Shown: positions 48,102-59,469, counted from the stretch's first letter. The stretch is DNA of 64,000 nt from Trebouxia sp. TZW2008 (GCA_002118135.1 BDIU01000186.1:1-64000), one strand, 5' to 3'. Made by a program: numbers and translations. The notes: generated from the sequence alone by a model not told the origin.

Positions 48102-49304
48102 CAGGCTGGCATCAGCTGCAGTCTGTTGCAACAACCAGCGGCATAGACACAGGAATTTCAACAAGCAGCAACAGGAATGATCCTGTAGCGCGTACAAGTT
48201 TGCTACAACATGGGGTCAAGGTCCCCTCAGGCCTAAAAGCAGGGAAGAGGTTATGAGATTTACGAGACCTGCCACATTATCAATAATGGCGTTGTCTTGA
48301 AAGACAAGTGACTCTGCAAAAGCTGGATGTTGTTGGCTCACTCACAAATTGGAAGGGGCGGTCAGATGAAAGCGCTTTGCTCGTAGCTGACTCGGCAGCA
48401 TTGCATTATCAGCTACTGAGAAAGGTTTTCTTGGATGTGTCATTGGACTGCAAATGCAGCAGATTGGCGCAGCTGCCTGATGGCAGAGTGGCTGCTTGCA
48501 GCACCACTTTCCACGAGCATTGGTCCAGCATGGAAAGTTGGCCCTCAACGAATAGCCTGATATGCATATTTGTTGCCTGAGTGGTTGATGCTGCTCAATA
48601 TCTGATTCAGCAGCAGTTTCGAGCACGTCCATAGCGTCTACCTAGATGACCGTTCTTTGGCTACAGATTTGGAACGCATTTGTATTGAGTGGCATACAAG
48701 CTCAGAAGCAAGGGATTCACGCTCAGCCAGCAAGAACCTCAAGTGATCCTTTGACAGTGAAGCAGGAAATTTGCCCACAGCCGAGATGTTGATTTAAATT
48801 AGCAATTTCAATTACTCATGACTTGACCGCCGGAAGAGAAAGTGGCGGTTGTAATGAGCGCAGAGCAATGCTTAGGGCTGGCATATACAACATTTTCCAG
48901 TATCAGATGCGTATATACGCAGTATAACATGCCGTAATATACGCTTTTGTCTATTCATACAACCGTAGAAGGGGCCAAAATGGCCTCATGTACGGCGTAT
49001 TATACGCTGTATTTCTACGGCTACGTAGTACCAGACAAAGCGTAGATGCCAGCCCTACAGACAGTGAGTGAGGCGAAAGGTCTGAGGTCAGAGGCGAAAG
49101 GGGCGAAAGGCGACGGGCGATAGCTGGCGAAAGGGGTAGATTTGCACCATTTGCCCTCAAAGTGCCGGCGATTGCCAGCGAATGGAAAGTGCACGTTGTT
49201 GACAGCCTGAAACATAGCAACTACACATAGGAAAAATACATGATATGAAGCATTTGCACATTGCTCTATGTTTGCAGACACGACATTGTACACATATAAC
49301 CATG
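48102..49304. other. Intergenic, palindrome-rich, no gene seen
   Basis: Positions 48900-49030 hold GCGTATATACGC (48909-48920, perfect dyad), GCGTATTATACGC, a CCGTAGAA/TTCTACGG pair and CTACGTAG. Positions 49072-49135 hold four GGCGAAAGG words. Open frames at 48308-48632 on both strands look random. Confidence 0.55.
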
Positions 49305-49963
49305 CTACTCTGCAGCAATAAGGCTCTCTACATCACATTCAGCACTGCCTAAACCAAGTTCTGCACGAACAGGTGCTGCAGCTGAACTTCTAGCAGAGTT
49401 GCTGAGCGCTGGGTGGTCAAAGTCGATGTCAAGGTGGGTGCCTGTTTGGCTGATGAGAAAATCTGACTCCAGGCGCTTCTTGTCCTCTTGATAGTAGTCA
49501 TCAAACATGTCCAGCAAATCTGTGGTTGAGCACAGCTCCAGATCATCTGCTTGATTAGCACCAAAGCCTTGCTCAAGCTGCTGCATCAGCTCGCCAGGGT
49601 CTGCAGGGTTGTCCATGGACATGCAATCAGGATCATCCTCAGTTGCTGCCTTTGCACTGTCATCAGGTGTTCAGCACTCTTTGTCACTGGCCAGCTCTTG
49701 TTCATACTCCATGATTTTTTCTACGGTGCGTAACTCCTTTGCAACCCTACATGGGCAAGTGTTCAAGTCAGTCAGCTTCAATGTTGATGAAAACAATTTG
49801 CTGGGGAACCTTCAATCAAGATAAGTATTGCACATGTCATGTAGCTTTATTCACTCATCATTATGTGCAGAGAGCATAGGCAAGAGCGCAAGGTTGTGAT
49901 AAGAGTGCTGTGATAGCATCACCTGTCTGACACTTTCTGATGAAACAACTTGACCATGGTCAT
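49305..49963 (-). CDS. Small acidic protein, frame interrupted by one in-frame TGA
   Basis: Exon 49963-49923 (MTMVKLFHQKVSD) joins in phase to exon 49746-49305. The second exon reads VAKELRTVEKIMEYEQELAS then DKEC, a TGA stop, then TPDDSAKAATEDDPDC, MSMDNPADPGELMQQLEQGF and DLLDMFDDYYQEDKKRLESD, ending VESLIAAE. Both sides of the TGA look equally protein-like, acidic and helical. It could be a nonsense mutation, an assembly error, readthrough, or two isoforms with the second starting at ATG 49622. I saw no convincing SECIS-like element in the 3' flank. The gene is divergent from SAP30BP, 331 bp away. No family is recognised. Confidence 0.45.
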
Positions 49964-50070
49964 GCCAGTTGTGGTGCTGCACAAGAGCTGACTGAGGGCA
50001 ACAGCAAGCGAAAGAAAGGCATTTCTGCGCGCTTTTACAGACCTAGGGTTTTGTAGGGTCCGGAGCTTTC

Positions 50071-50110
50071 GTGCCGGGCGAAAGCTTTCGCCCCCTTTCG
50101 CCCAGGCCCG
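50071..50110. promoter_or_regulatory. Palindromic GGGCGAAAGC cluster in a divergent promoter
   Basis: GGGCGAAAGCTTTCGCCC at 50076-50093 is a perfect 18-bp dyad, followed by CCCTTTCGCCC. It sits between the starts at 49963 (-) and 50295 (+). TTTCGCC resembles an E2F-type half site, which is inference only. Confidence 0.45.
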
Positions 50111-50294
50111 TCGCCCCGCTCACTGCAAATTTGGCTTCCACAGCAGCTTCTGTGTACTGCGAGAGCGACCAGCCTTGGCCCTGCAAGTCGCTGCAACCTG
50201 TGCGATCGCCAAGATTATTTGGCGGGGCAGATTTCGCAATCTTTGATTGCGAACACTCAGCTGCTGTGCCAGCGCAATCTTGTTGATCTGCTGA

Positions 50295-51189
50295 ATGGCA
50301 GCTTTGACTGGTCTGTTAGGGGACTACGGCAGCGATGATGAAGACGAGCGTCAAGATGCAGGTACCAGACTAGAACACTCACAGTGTCTGATGCCTTTCT
50401 GCCGTGACGCTCGCGCAAGAACAGTCGTGAGACACACTGGCCCAAGTGCTTGCTGCAGAGCCAGCTGAAGGCAACGATGTGGCAGACGCAGAGGCCGCTG
50501 CATTGAGACCATCGTCAGCTCTGCCAATGGACGTAGAAGCTGCACCTGAACCAGTGGAAGCAACGGAAGTTGAGGACCTGGAGCCAACCTCCCTTGAAGA
50601 GCCTTCAGAGCTCATGCTGCCGCCACACCTTGCAGAGCCACCAGACCAGCCATGTTCTGACTTGACAATGGTAAGCTGCACCTTGACATTGCTTGAGTGC
50701 CGTGATTGCTGCATCATCCTGCTGCTGTGATACTTTGCTGTGCAGATGACATCAGCGTTTGTTTTGCTGCAGGAGAAAGTTGTTAAATTGCTAGCGGTCA
50801 TCAAGCAGGGCAGAAATGTGAGTACAGAGCTGCGCAATTCGAGATCCTGCCGCAATCCAGAGATCCTCAGTCACACTGTAAAGCACTTTGCGCTGGATCC
50901 TCACGGCACATGCTATCCAGCTGATGTCTTTGATCCAAATGCACTGCACAAGGAAGACTATTATGACCGTCTTGCGGCTGAATTTCAGCAATGGCGTGAC
51001 AGGAAGGCACAGCAGCAGAATCAGCGCGTCGAGTTTGTCAAGGGTGGCACAGAAAAAGCATCTGCTGGGCCAGGTGGCTTGCAAGCAAAGGCACAAGTAG
51101 CTGCAATGCAGGCCAAGGCTCAAGCTGTTGTTGCAGCTGCGCAGCATAAGGGAGGCCGCAACAAATGGGATTCTGGACCTGGTCGATAG
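50295..51189 (+). CDS. SAP30BP: SAP30-binding protein (HCNGP) family transcription/splicing regulator
   Basis: Exons 50295-50361, 50447-50670 and 50773-51189 join in phase to 235 residues. The N terminus MAALTGLLGDYGSDDEDE is the usual acidic start of this family, followed by a Pro/Glu-rich linker. The conserved domain runs from KVVKLLAVIKQGRNVSTELR through NSRSCRNPEILSHTVKHFAL, GTCYPADVFDPNALHKEDYY and RVEFVKGG, to the C-terminal signature RNKWDSGPGR. Family members bind SAP30 in the Sin3 co-repressor complex and have also been linked to splicing of short introns. The protein should be nuclear. Exon 3 could instead start at 50746, also in phase. The end of the gene is repeated just downstream. 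Confidence 0.9.
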
Positions 51190-51221
51190 TCGATGCGTGT
51201 GTCAAATTTGTGCAAAGTTCC

Positions 51222-51290
51222 TGGGGGGCCGCAACATATGGGACTCTGGACCTGGTCCATAGTTTAGTGTGTATGTCAAGATTGTGCAAA
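51222..51290 (+). repeat. Echo of the SAP30BP 3' end
   Basis: GGCCGCAACATATGGGACTC, then TGGACCTGGTC, repeats 51152-51185 (GGCCGCAACAAATGGGATTC) about 75 bp downstream, past the stop codon. The following GTGCAAAGTTC word is repeated too. Confidence 0.85.
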
Positions 51291-51593
51291 GTTCTGTGCT
51301 TGTCACCTTGTTGGCCCTTGTATTCACTCTGGTGTTTGCTCATCTTCATATAATGCTATGCATGTGTGTTCTCAGTGTTGCATCAGCCTATTTTACACTT
51401 GTTCATACTGTACAACTCCAGATGGACGTATACAAGTCAACATCTGAAGCTCCGACATGAGATCAGACCAAAATACACTGGAAATTGTCTGGCTATACCT
51501 TGCAAGATGACACGCACATGGCCAAAATTGGATTGCAAGCTGTGTCTGGAAAATTTTGTGACAGTCAAATTGCAAAATCAACGCAAATATGAG

Positions 51594-54500
51594 TTATCGC
51601 GATCCAATTGCTGCTGCCTGGACCATGTCTTCTGATTCGTCCCCGCTTTCTGCTGCAGCAGCGGCCTGCACTGCCTGCCGCAGCTCTTGAAGGGAGCCCA
51701 ACACCTTTGCCTTGCCTGCTGCAACGCCTTCTTCGCTCAACAAAACAGCCTTGACATCTGCCTCTGGCGCCTGCGCAGTGCAATCAATACGCATTGCACA
51801 GTGCAACTGATACACAGTGCGACCAGTATGCATTCCACAGTGCGTCCAGTAAGCATTGCACAGTGCGACCAATAAGCATTGCACAGTGCAAGCTACAAGC
51901 ATCATTGCGGCCTGGCTCATCGGCAACAGAAACGTAGCAACAAGCAGTTGTGACAGCACATTTACCATAACTCAAAGATGACCTTGACTGCATGCCATCA
52001 GGGGTGCTTCATTCAGCATGCAACACTGGGTATCTTTCTCACTGAGCACGCACTCATGCTTGGTGCTCATGTGTTCATGTCTTGTCATGCATAAGCAACA
52101 GATGCACTAGAAAATTTGTGCAGCCAACCTAGCGCAACAAAGCCAAGAAGCACAGCATTCATGTGCAGCAGCAGAAGCAAGTGTGGACACTATATCCTGT
52201 ATGAACTTAGCAGCATTTGCAACGCTTAAGCGTGAGTTGTCACAGATGCTTTCATGCCTGATTCACCGATGAGTTCCCGACACTGACCTCATACATTGCA
52301 AATCAGCACAAGAAAAAATGCTGACTGACCTCTTACATGGCATCCATCAGCAGTTGCTCCATGATGGAGCGGAGCGCTGTAGCACCAGTGCCCTTGTCTG
52401 TTCCAATGACAGCAATGACTGGATGTGACATGCAGGTGCCATGCCTGATTGAGCAATGAGTCCCAGACACTGACCTCATACATAGCGTCCATGAGCAGTC
52501 GCTCCATAATGGAGCGCAGCCCTCTAGCACCAGTGCCCTTGTCTTTGGCAATGACAGCAATGGCTTGCATGGCCTTGGATGTGATATGCAGGTGGGCGTC
52601 ACTCATGTCAAACTGCTTGGAATACTGACGGGACAGGGCATTCTTTGGAGTGACCAAGACTTGACACAGCTCATCTTTGCTCAACTCCTGCATGCAGCAA
52701 CAGTTGACAAACAAGTGCATGATTGGACGAACAGATGCCTGCACGGGCAAATGGATAGTTGGATCCAAGCTGAGCAATGGCCACCAGCGATTTGTTACTT
52801 ACAGAAACAAAGATTTATTGCGACATTAGCCACAACATCTCTATGAATTGCTACACGCAAAGATGATGAACAAGCAAGCAATCTGCTTGCAAGCACAAGC
52901 AGGCCATCAACAAGAAGCAGCAGTGAATGCCACGTCAACTCTCAACCTCCAGCAGAATTTTTACAATGGGTCAAGATCTGCAAATTTGACTGGCAACATC
53001 ACATCACCCTGGCCATAAGGCTGTTGCTCAGGCTCAGTCAGAGGAGAGAGGGGGATGATTACATGCAGGGCAGTGATGATTGGGAATCTGCCCACAAATT
53101 CAGGAATGAGGCCGTAGCTCATGAGGTCGGTCTGCTCCACCTGCTGCAGCACTCCCTCACCAAGAGCTTTGCGCGCTCCAGACTCGTGCCGCGCCCTGCA
53201 TGCATGTAGATTGATGGACAGCTGTCATGGAGATTTCGAGCCCATGCATGGTGCTTGCTTGCGCATGCGTGCATGATAAAGTGATCTGATGCATGCAAGT
53301 AGCCCACGCATAGTGTCCATTTGCATGTCAGTCATGAAGCGTTACTGTGTCCGGATGATCTAGCTTATGCAAAGAGTCCACCACGTCATGTTCAATAAAA
53401 CAGCAAGGATCATGATTATTTGATAGCATTCAAAAGCAGTCAAAGACCCACAGCTCACCTGACAGGGCTACCAAAGCCAATTGAGGCAGTAGAGGTCCTG
53501 TCTGAAACTTGTGTGTCCAGACCATTGAAGGCACCACCCACAATGAACAGGATGTCTCGGGTGTCTAGAGCCACCATGTCCCCCCTGGGGTTCTTGCGGC
53601 CCCCCTTCTCCGGCACGTTCACTGTGGTGCCTTCCAGCATCTTGAGCAGGGCTTGCTGCACACCCTCGCCGCTGACGTCCCGCGTGATGCTGATATTGTT
53701 GTCCTTGATGACAATCTTGTCAATCTGCATGCCGAGCAGATGACCATAAGTCAGGGGCACATGCATGCCACTGCATGACTAAGAATCCAAAAGTGAGCAA
53801 ACCTGCCATAGCACCAGATTTGTGAGTTTGTAGACTTGCGGCCTGCACAGCTGGAAAGGCCGAGCTATGTTGCATATACAATTTAGCTGCTGTGCCAAGC
53901 AATTGCAGGCTGTTGTAAGTCGAGATGCTGCTCAATTCCTGCTTTGTTACCTTGAGCATAATGCTCGTGTTTGACTGGTGATGCTTGTGTAAAACCAAGA
54001 GCAACTTGACACATCCCATCAACATGCCAAACACACGCGTGGCAATCTGCAACAACCTCATCAGTCAATGCTCTGCGCCAAAATTCTGAAGGAAACAGCA
54101 AGTCCGGCTCTGTCAAGGATGACTTGCGCAGAGAGTGACTAACCTCATCAATGTAAACAATGCCTTGCTGTGCCTGAGCCAGGTCATGGTTGCACACTTG
54201 CCACAGCTTGAAGAGGGCAGAACCAATCCCAATGGCACATTCAGGCGTGTCATGCAATGAGCGAACGACCTGATCCATATAGGCAACGCCTTGCTACAAC
54301 AGCAGCTTGCATATGACAAAGGCATGCCCACTGGCGCATGCAGTGTGTGTCATGCAATGGCGGACTCACCTCATCAATGTAGACAATGCCTTGTTGCGCC
54401 TGAGCCAGGTCATAATTGGAGACCTGCCATAGCTTGTGCAGCACACTCTCCACATCCTCACCCACATACCCTGCCTGGGTGAGTGTGGTGGCATCAGCCA

Positions 54501-57500
54501 TTGCAAAGGGGACCCCTGCTATCTGGGCTAGAGTCTTGGCCAACAGTGTCTTGCCAGAACCTGTACCAACAGAATGGAGCTGATGCCTATGTGAAATGAG
54601 CATGAGAAAGAGCGTCAGCCACTGCAAGGAGCACCCCTGCTATATGGGCTAAATTCTTTGCCAAAAGTGTCTTGTCAGAACCTATGCGATTGGAGATACC
54701 ACTGATGCTTGAATTGAATATGTGTTTTTTCCCACATGCCCTGCCTTGCAGAGTGTCACAACATCAGCCATCGCAAAGGGCACCCCTGCTTTCTGGGCAA
54801 GAGTCTTGGCCAGCAAGGCCTTTCCAGAGCCTGTACAACAGGCAAGGCTACTTATGCCTGGACTGCATACAGTGACCTGTTGACAAAAGACATTTGATAC
54901 AGCACATTCGCCATGTCCTTGTCTGCATGCCCAGCGTGAGTGAGTGTGGTGACGTCAGCCATTGCAAAGGGCACCCCTGCTATCTGGCCTAGCGTCTTAG
55001 CCAGCAGCGTCTGCCAGAACCTGTACAAGAGAAAGACTTGGTGTGCTTCAACGAGATGAACATGTCCCCTCTGCCTGAAATGCATGCAGTATACAATGCT
55101 GTCCTCAAAGCATGCTCGACACGCCTCAAGCTCAGCTGCTGAGCTTTGCACAGCCGTGCAGACTTGTTGCGAAATGACATGACGCAGTTCAGATGCTGCT
55201 TTGGAATATTGACAGCTAGCCAATATCAGCTGCCTGGCAGTCTCACATGCACTTTGTTGGGCTGAGATCACTTGCAGGACCCAGCACGAGCTGTTGCTCT
55301 TCTCCAGCTCAGATTTTGTTCAGTTGTTCTACTTTGTTGTGTTACAAAAACGTCCACATAGTCCAATGCATTCTAATGTATAAACTGTACTTGGCATTTG
55401 AAAGATTTTGTCCAGAAGCCAAGGCATTTTGAGCTCACCTGTGGGACCCAGCATGAGGATGTTGCTCTTCTCTAGCTCAACATCATCAAAGGGTCCTTGC
55501 CCAGCTACCTCCTCATCATAGTTTGACTCAGGCGCTGAGCTCTCAGCTGAGTCCTGAGGCCTTGAGATGCGCTCACCACTCATCTCAATCGTGGCTTTGA
55601 GCCTTGAGCCTGAGATGTGCTGCCCACTTGCATGGTTGTTGACGTATGGCATGGAGGCTTGCTGCTGCCTCTGTTGACTGGCGTGAACAGCAGCACCTGT
55701 GATGACAGAACATGAGATAATATGGGTGACAGAGCTTTTGTCATAAGCTGAATAGAGTGACACAGCTTTCACTGAGTCACTGCATGGAGGCTTGCTGCTG
55801 CTTCTGTTGACTTGCACAAACACTACAGCCTGTTAAACGACACAAACAAAGCTGACAAAGCTTTCACTATGAGATCCACTATGAGTATGACGCGGGTGAC
55901 AGAGGTCTCACAAGGACTTAATGAGAATGACACAGATGCGACTTCCATGAGGACAATTGATGAACAGCATGAAGGCCTGCTGCTGCCACTGCTGACTGGC
56001 GTGACGAGCTGCACCTGTCAAACAACAGAAGAGCAAGCTATGAGGGTGACAGAGCTTTCAGCTGACCTTCATCACGTTTTCAACTATGGTCCTTCAAGCA
56101 AGCAGCATCCCACGCTAGCTCATTTTGCAAAATCGAAAACGCTTTGAACAGCAGGAATCAGTCATTTACAGTGCAGCAAAGAGCGCAGGAAGACACAACG
56201 GCGCAGCATGGCACATGGCACACGGGCAGGATCCATACAGTATTTCAAGCACCATGCCATTTGCCAAGCAGTAGCATATGTATGCCTTCCAGACATTGCT
56301 TATATTTTGTGATTTTGCTGTTTTGCCTTCTGCCATATGCATTGTCAGTATTAGCTGCAGGAACGCAGCAAAGCCACTGCTACTGGCATGTCCAGGAGCA
56401 GAGTAAGGCAAATGCCACCTACATTTGTAAGGTCAAAACGAGGTTAGACTTACCTGCATCTGGAAGGGGAGGGTAGGGGAAGCGGTCATGGGGGTGTGAG
56501 TGGGGTTGTGTCTGTGATGGATGTGCGGGGCCTGTGGTGGTGTCCAGGATGCTCCTAGTCACCTTGCTGGACTGTACAAAGGGAGGCACTGCGCCGTGCT
56601 GTTGCGCTGCCGCTGCTTGCTGCTCCTTTAGCCGTCTGCGATTGCCCTCGTGTCGCACCCTTTTGTAGTGATTGTGCACCGCTACAGACAGCGTCTGCAC
56701 AGCAGCAGAAGCTTCAGAGCAAGATTGGCTGGGTAAGCCAAGAGGCACAAGCTGAAAGCATTGCACTATGCTGTTGCATTGCAGATGGCTGCTGCTTCAG
56801 CCTCTTGCGATTGCTCTCATGCCGCACCCTCTTGTGGTGGTTGTGCACTGCTACAGACAACGTCTGCATAGCAGCAGCAGAAGGTTCATAGCAGAAGGAA
56901 GCAAGGGTTGGACTGTGTACATGACACAGCATTGCGTGTATTTATTGTGCACTGCCACAGAAAATGTCTGCATAGCAGCGGCATAGCTTTCACAGCAAGA
57001 CTTGCTCTATATTGCAATTGCGGCAGCACAGTGTGGTTGCTCTCGTGCTGCGCCCTTTTGCAGTGATTGAGCTTTACTACAGACAGCGTCTGCACAATAG
57101 CAGAAGCTTCACAGCAAAGGAGATGAATGTAGTGACTGTGCTCTGCTACAGGCACTGTCTGCGCATCAGCAGAAGCTTCACAGCGCGATTAATTGAAGCA
57201 GCACAAGATTGAATGCGGTGATCATGCACTCCTACAGGCACTGTCTATGCATCAGCAGAAGCTTCACAGCACGACTGAGACTGTTCAATTGAAACAGCAC
57301 AGGATTGAATGCGGTGACTATGCACTCCTACAGACAGTGTCTGTGCAGCAGCAAAGCTTCAGAGCAATACCCAGACTGTTCCAGTGAAGCAGCACAAGAA
57401 TGAATGTGGTGACTGTGTACTGCTACAGACTGAGTCCGCTCAGCAACAGAAGTTTCAGAGAAGATTTAACTGTACGACTGGAGCAGGACAATCTGTGATT

Positions 57501-58958
57501 TGCTGAAATCTGAGATTGTCCTGCTCTACTCATACAGTCAAACCTTGCTGATGCCTGCAAGAGACCATGCTGCTTCAGTTTGAAACCAGACGACTTCAAT
57601 TTAGAACCAAACAAACATGACACAGAAGAAACACTTGATAGCACAAGGATTGGCCGAACATGCTGCCATGCCAATGACTAGGAGCAATGACTTCAAGGTC
57701 AAATGACACATGCCATACTTCCCAGGGGCCTTTGGCCTGAGCTGACTGTTCCACGCACCACAGGCGTTGTTGTCAGAAACAGCAACTCAATTCAGCCTGA
57801 CATGTGCTATGGCAAGCAGTACAAACACAGCAACTGCACGAAGCCAAAACTTCAGCCACATCTGAAAGATGCGATGGCACTGCACATAATGCTCTGTTGC
57901 ACACCTTCTTGGCCTGCTTTTGACCAATGACATACTGATCGAGCTGTTCAACTAGCTGTTTTGGGGTTGGCACAGGTCCATCACCCATGATCTGAAATCC
58001 AGTAGCACCATGGCCATCTGAGCCTCCATAGTTTGGCACAGCAGTGATTGGCTGACTCGCCTGCACAACAGTAAGTGATGTGTCATATGTAATGCTCAGC
58101 GCACAAGACATCAGCATTGAAAATATGGATTGCTGAGGTGCAGTGCAAACTGTGAGAAACGCAGTGCATTGGCAACAACATATGCTATGCAATGCATGAC
58201 TTGTATAGAGGATGCAGCAATGAGATGAAGAGTGCAACTTTCTATTGCTGTCAGATTGGACTGCGGGCAAAGCGGCTTATAACAAACAGGTTGACAGTGT
58301 CAGTGTACATACATGCATACTGTAGTGCATACCCTGGGTCCTGGATCATCAAATTTGTCCAGAAGACTCCGCCTCACATCTTTGAGAGGCTGGTTTGAAT
58401 GCACAGCCTGCGGTTCTGGCGGTGCAACTGGCGATCGAATTGTTGCTGAAGCTTGATGGCTAGGCATAGCATGCTGTTCACCATGTTGGCGAGCAATGAA
58501 AGCCTGTGCATGGCATGACCAACCTTGCAAAGAGCAACAAAGCTTTGACATGCCCTGCAGGTAAGGAATGTGAAGTTTGCATACCTTGCAGCTATCACAG
58601 AACACTGCCTGTGCAGCGCTTGACTTTCGACCAGTGATAGCCCCAGCATTGATTGTCTGCGAGAAGCATCAAAGTCCAGCGGTGTTGCATGGCCGAGTGA
58701 GCAAGCTACTTGGTAGCTCTCAAACCAGAACAGGTTTGTGATCTATAGTGTTGCATGTCCTACCTGTGACCCAACGCTTAACCGCTTATGGCATCGCGGG
58801 CATTGCTGTTCGTGCAGCACTGGTTTCAAGCCAGATCGCGAAGTCCAATCATTTAGACTGCGGAACTCCTTCGCTGCCGAAAAGTCCTGCACGGGTAAAC
58901 ATGTGTTTTCTTGCAGCATGCGAAGAGGTAAAGGTACGCTTTGCAATTCAATGCGCAT
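51594..58958 (-). CDS. CLPX: ClpX, ATP-dependent Clp protease unfoldase subunit (probably mitochondrial)
   Basis: Eleven exons keep frame: 58958-58764, 58656-58585, 58503-58333, 58060-57905, 56694-56454, 55696-55439, 54560-54370, 53724-53459, 53195-53063, 52687-52475 and 51770-51594. They give 690 residues, starting at the first in-frame ATG. A split zinc ribbon CPRC (53-56) and CDSC (85-88) precedes [20 protein letters not shown]. Walker A is GPTGSGKT (362-369), Walker B IVYIDE (423-428), followed by [60 protein letters not shown] and [20 protein letters not shown]. ClpX is an AAA+ ring that unfolds proteins and feeds ClpP; plant forms with this N-terminal zinc ribbon are mitochondrial. The C-terminal 40 residues are an Ala/Glu tail. 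Introns are full of decayed copies of neighbouring exons. Confidence 0.95.
52318..52437 (-). repeat. Echo of the 3' half of ClpX exon 10
   Basis: About 120 bases match 52471-52590 at a spacing of about 155 bp. On the minus strand it reads [20 protein letters not shown], then EQLLMDAM and a TAA where the exon has TAT. It keeps the AG|GTCAG donor. Inclusion would truncate the protein. Confidence 0.9.
54130..54300 (-). repeat. Two echoes of the 3' end of ClpX exon 7 (Walker B)
   Basis: Copies at about 54140-54215 and 54243-54300 match 54370-54440 on the minus strand. The first reads [12 protein letters not shown] followed by GTTAGT, a donor-like site. The second reads QQGVAYMDQ before GTCG. Confidence 0.85.
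54620..55028 (-). repeat. Three echoes of the ClpX Walker A exon
   Basis: Copies at about 54620-54690, 54745-54840 and 54930-55028 resemble 54480-54565. They read approximately [32 protein letters not shown] and an indel-bearing [20 protein letters not shown]. Each keeps TACAG or a similar acceptor. The invariant GKT is altered or lost in all three. Confidence 0.9.
55781..56024 (-). repeat. Two echoes of the 5' end of ClpX exon 6
   Basis: The blocks at 55781-55838 and 55968-56024 share GGAGGCTTGCTGCTGC or GAAGGCCTGCTGCTGC and TCTGTTGACT or TGCTGACTGGCGTGA with 55645-55696. The adjoining intron sequence with GACAGAG(C/G)T is copied as well. Confidence 0.8.
56775..57450 (-). repeat. At least seven echoes of the 5' end of ClpX exon 5, grading into a minisatellite
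   Basis: The nearest copy (56775-56880) still reads [20 protein letters not shown] on the minus strand. Further copies near 56945, 57040, 57125, 57215, 57300 and 57405 keep only the splice-site part around CTACAGACAGCGTCTGCACA plus AGCAGAAGCTTCACAGC. The spacing falls from about 170 to about 90 bp. Confidence 0.85.
57465..57542. repeat. Long near-perfect hairpin in a ClpX intron
   Basis: The left arm 57465-57494 and right arm 57513-57542 are reverse complements over 30 bases with about four mismatches; the inner 14 (GAGCAGGACAATCT) are perfect. The loop is 18 bases. It could be a small-RNA precursor or a small foldback element; which strand would be used is unknown. Confidence 0.8.
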
Positions 58959-59469
58959 GGCTTTCTGCTTACCTGCGGCTGACAAACTTGAGCGTCCGAC
59001 CCTGTTGTGGTCTGAGGCAATTGCGCAAGCGTGCGTGGAGCAGATTTCAAACACCTGAATTTTTGCCTGCGCAGCAACGCTTGCCGGATCATGCGTTGCT
59101 GATCGCAACAACAGATGGTTTTGCAATGTCCAAAGACCAGACTTGGTCCTCTTCTGCGCCTGAAAGATCAGCGTGCACACACGAGCGCTGGGTGAAACGC
59201 TCACAAGCCTTGAGATGACTTATCGGTAACTACGGCTCTGCGTAAGTGGCCATGACGGTTTGCCACAAGTTGCCTCTTGACTTGGTTGACTTTGCTGCGC
59301 CAACGCGATTGACATACTGAGTACGTGCGTAAAATGTTTCATCGATATGCAGTTCAGCATTGTGTGCAAAGATATCGATTGAAACGACAGGACTGTTGCC
59401 GCCGCTAACCACAACCTTGGCTTTCTTCGGGGTCAGCCAGTTGCTTGACCTCAGTGATTTATTGTGAGC
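58959..59469. promoter_or_regulatory. Divergent promoter region of ClpX and bTHX
   Basis: This is the 511-bp gap between the two start codons. An open minus-strand frame continues the ClpX frame to 59204 without an ATG, so it is probably 5' UTR or chance. No specific element is seen. Confidence 0.4.

Noticed and set aside
49305..49963. Selenoprotein
   Set aside because: One in-frame TGA after Cys is not enough; no convincing SECIS-like element was seen in the 3' flank and no Sec protein family matches.
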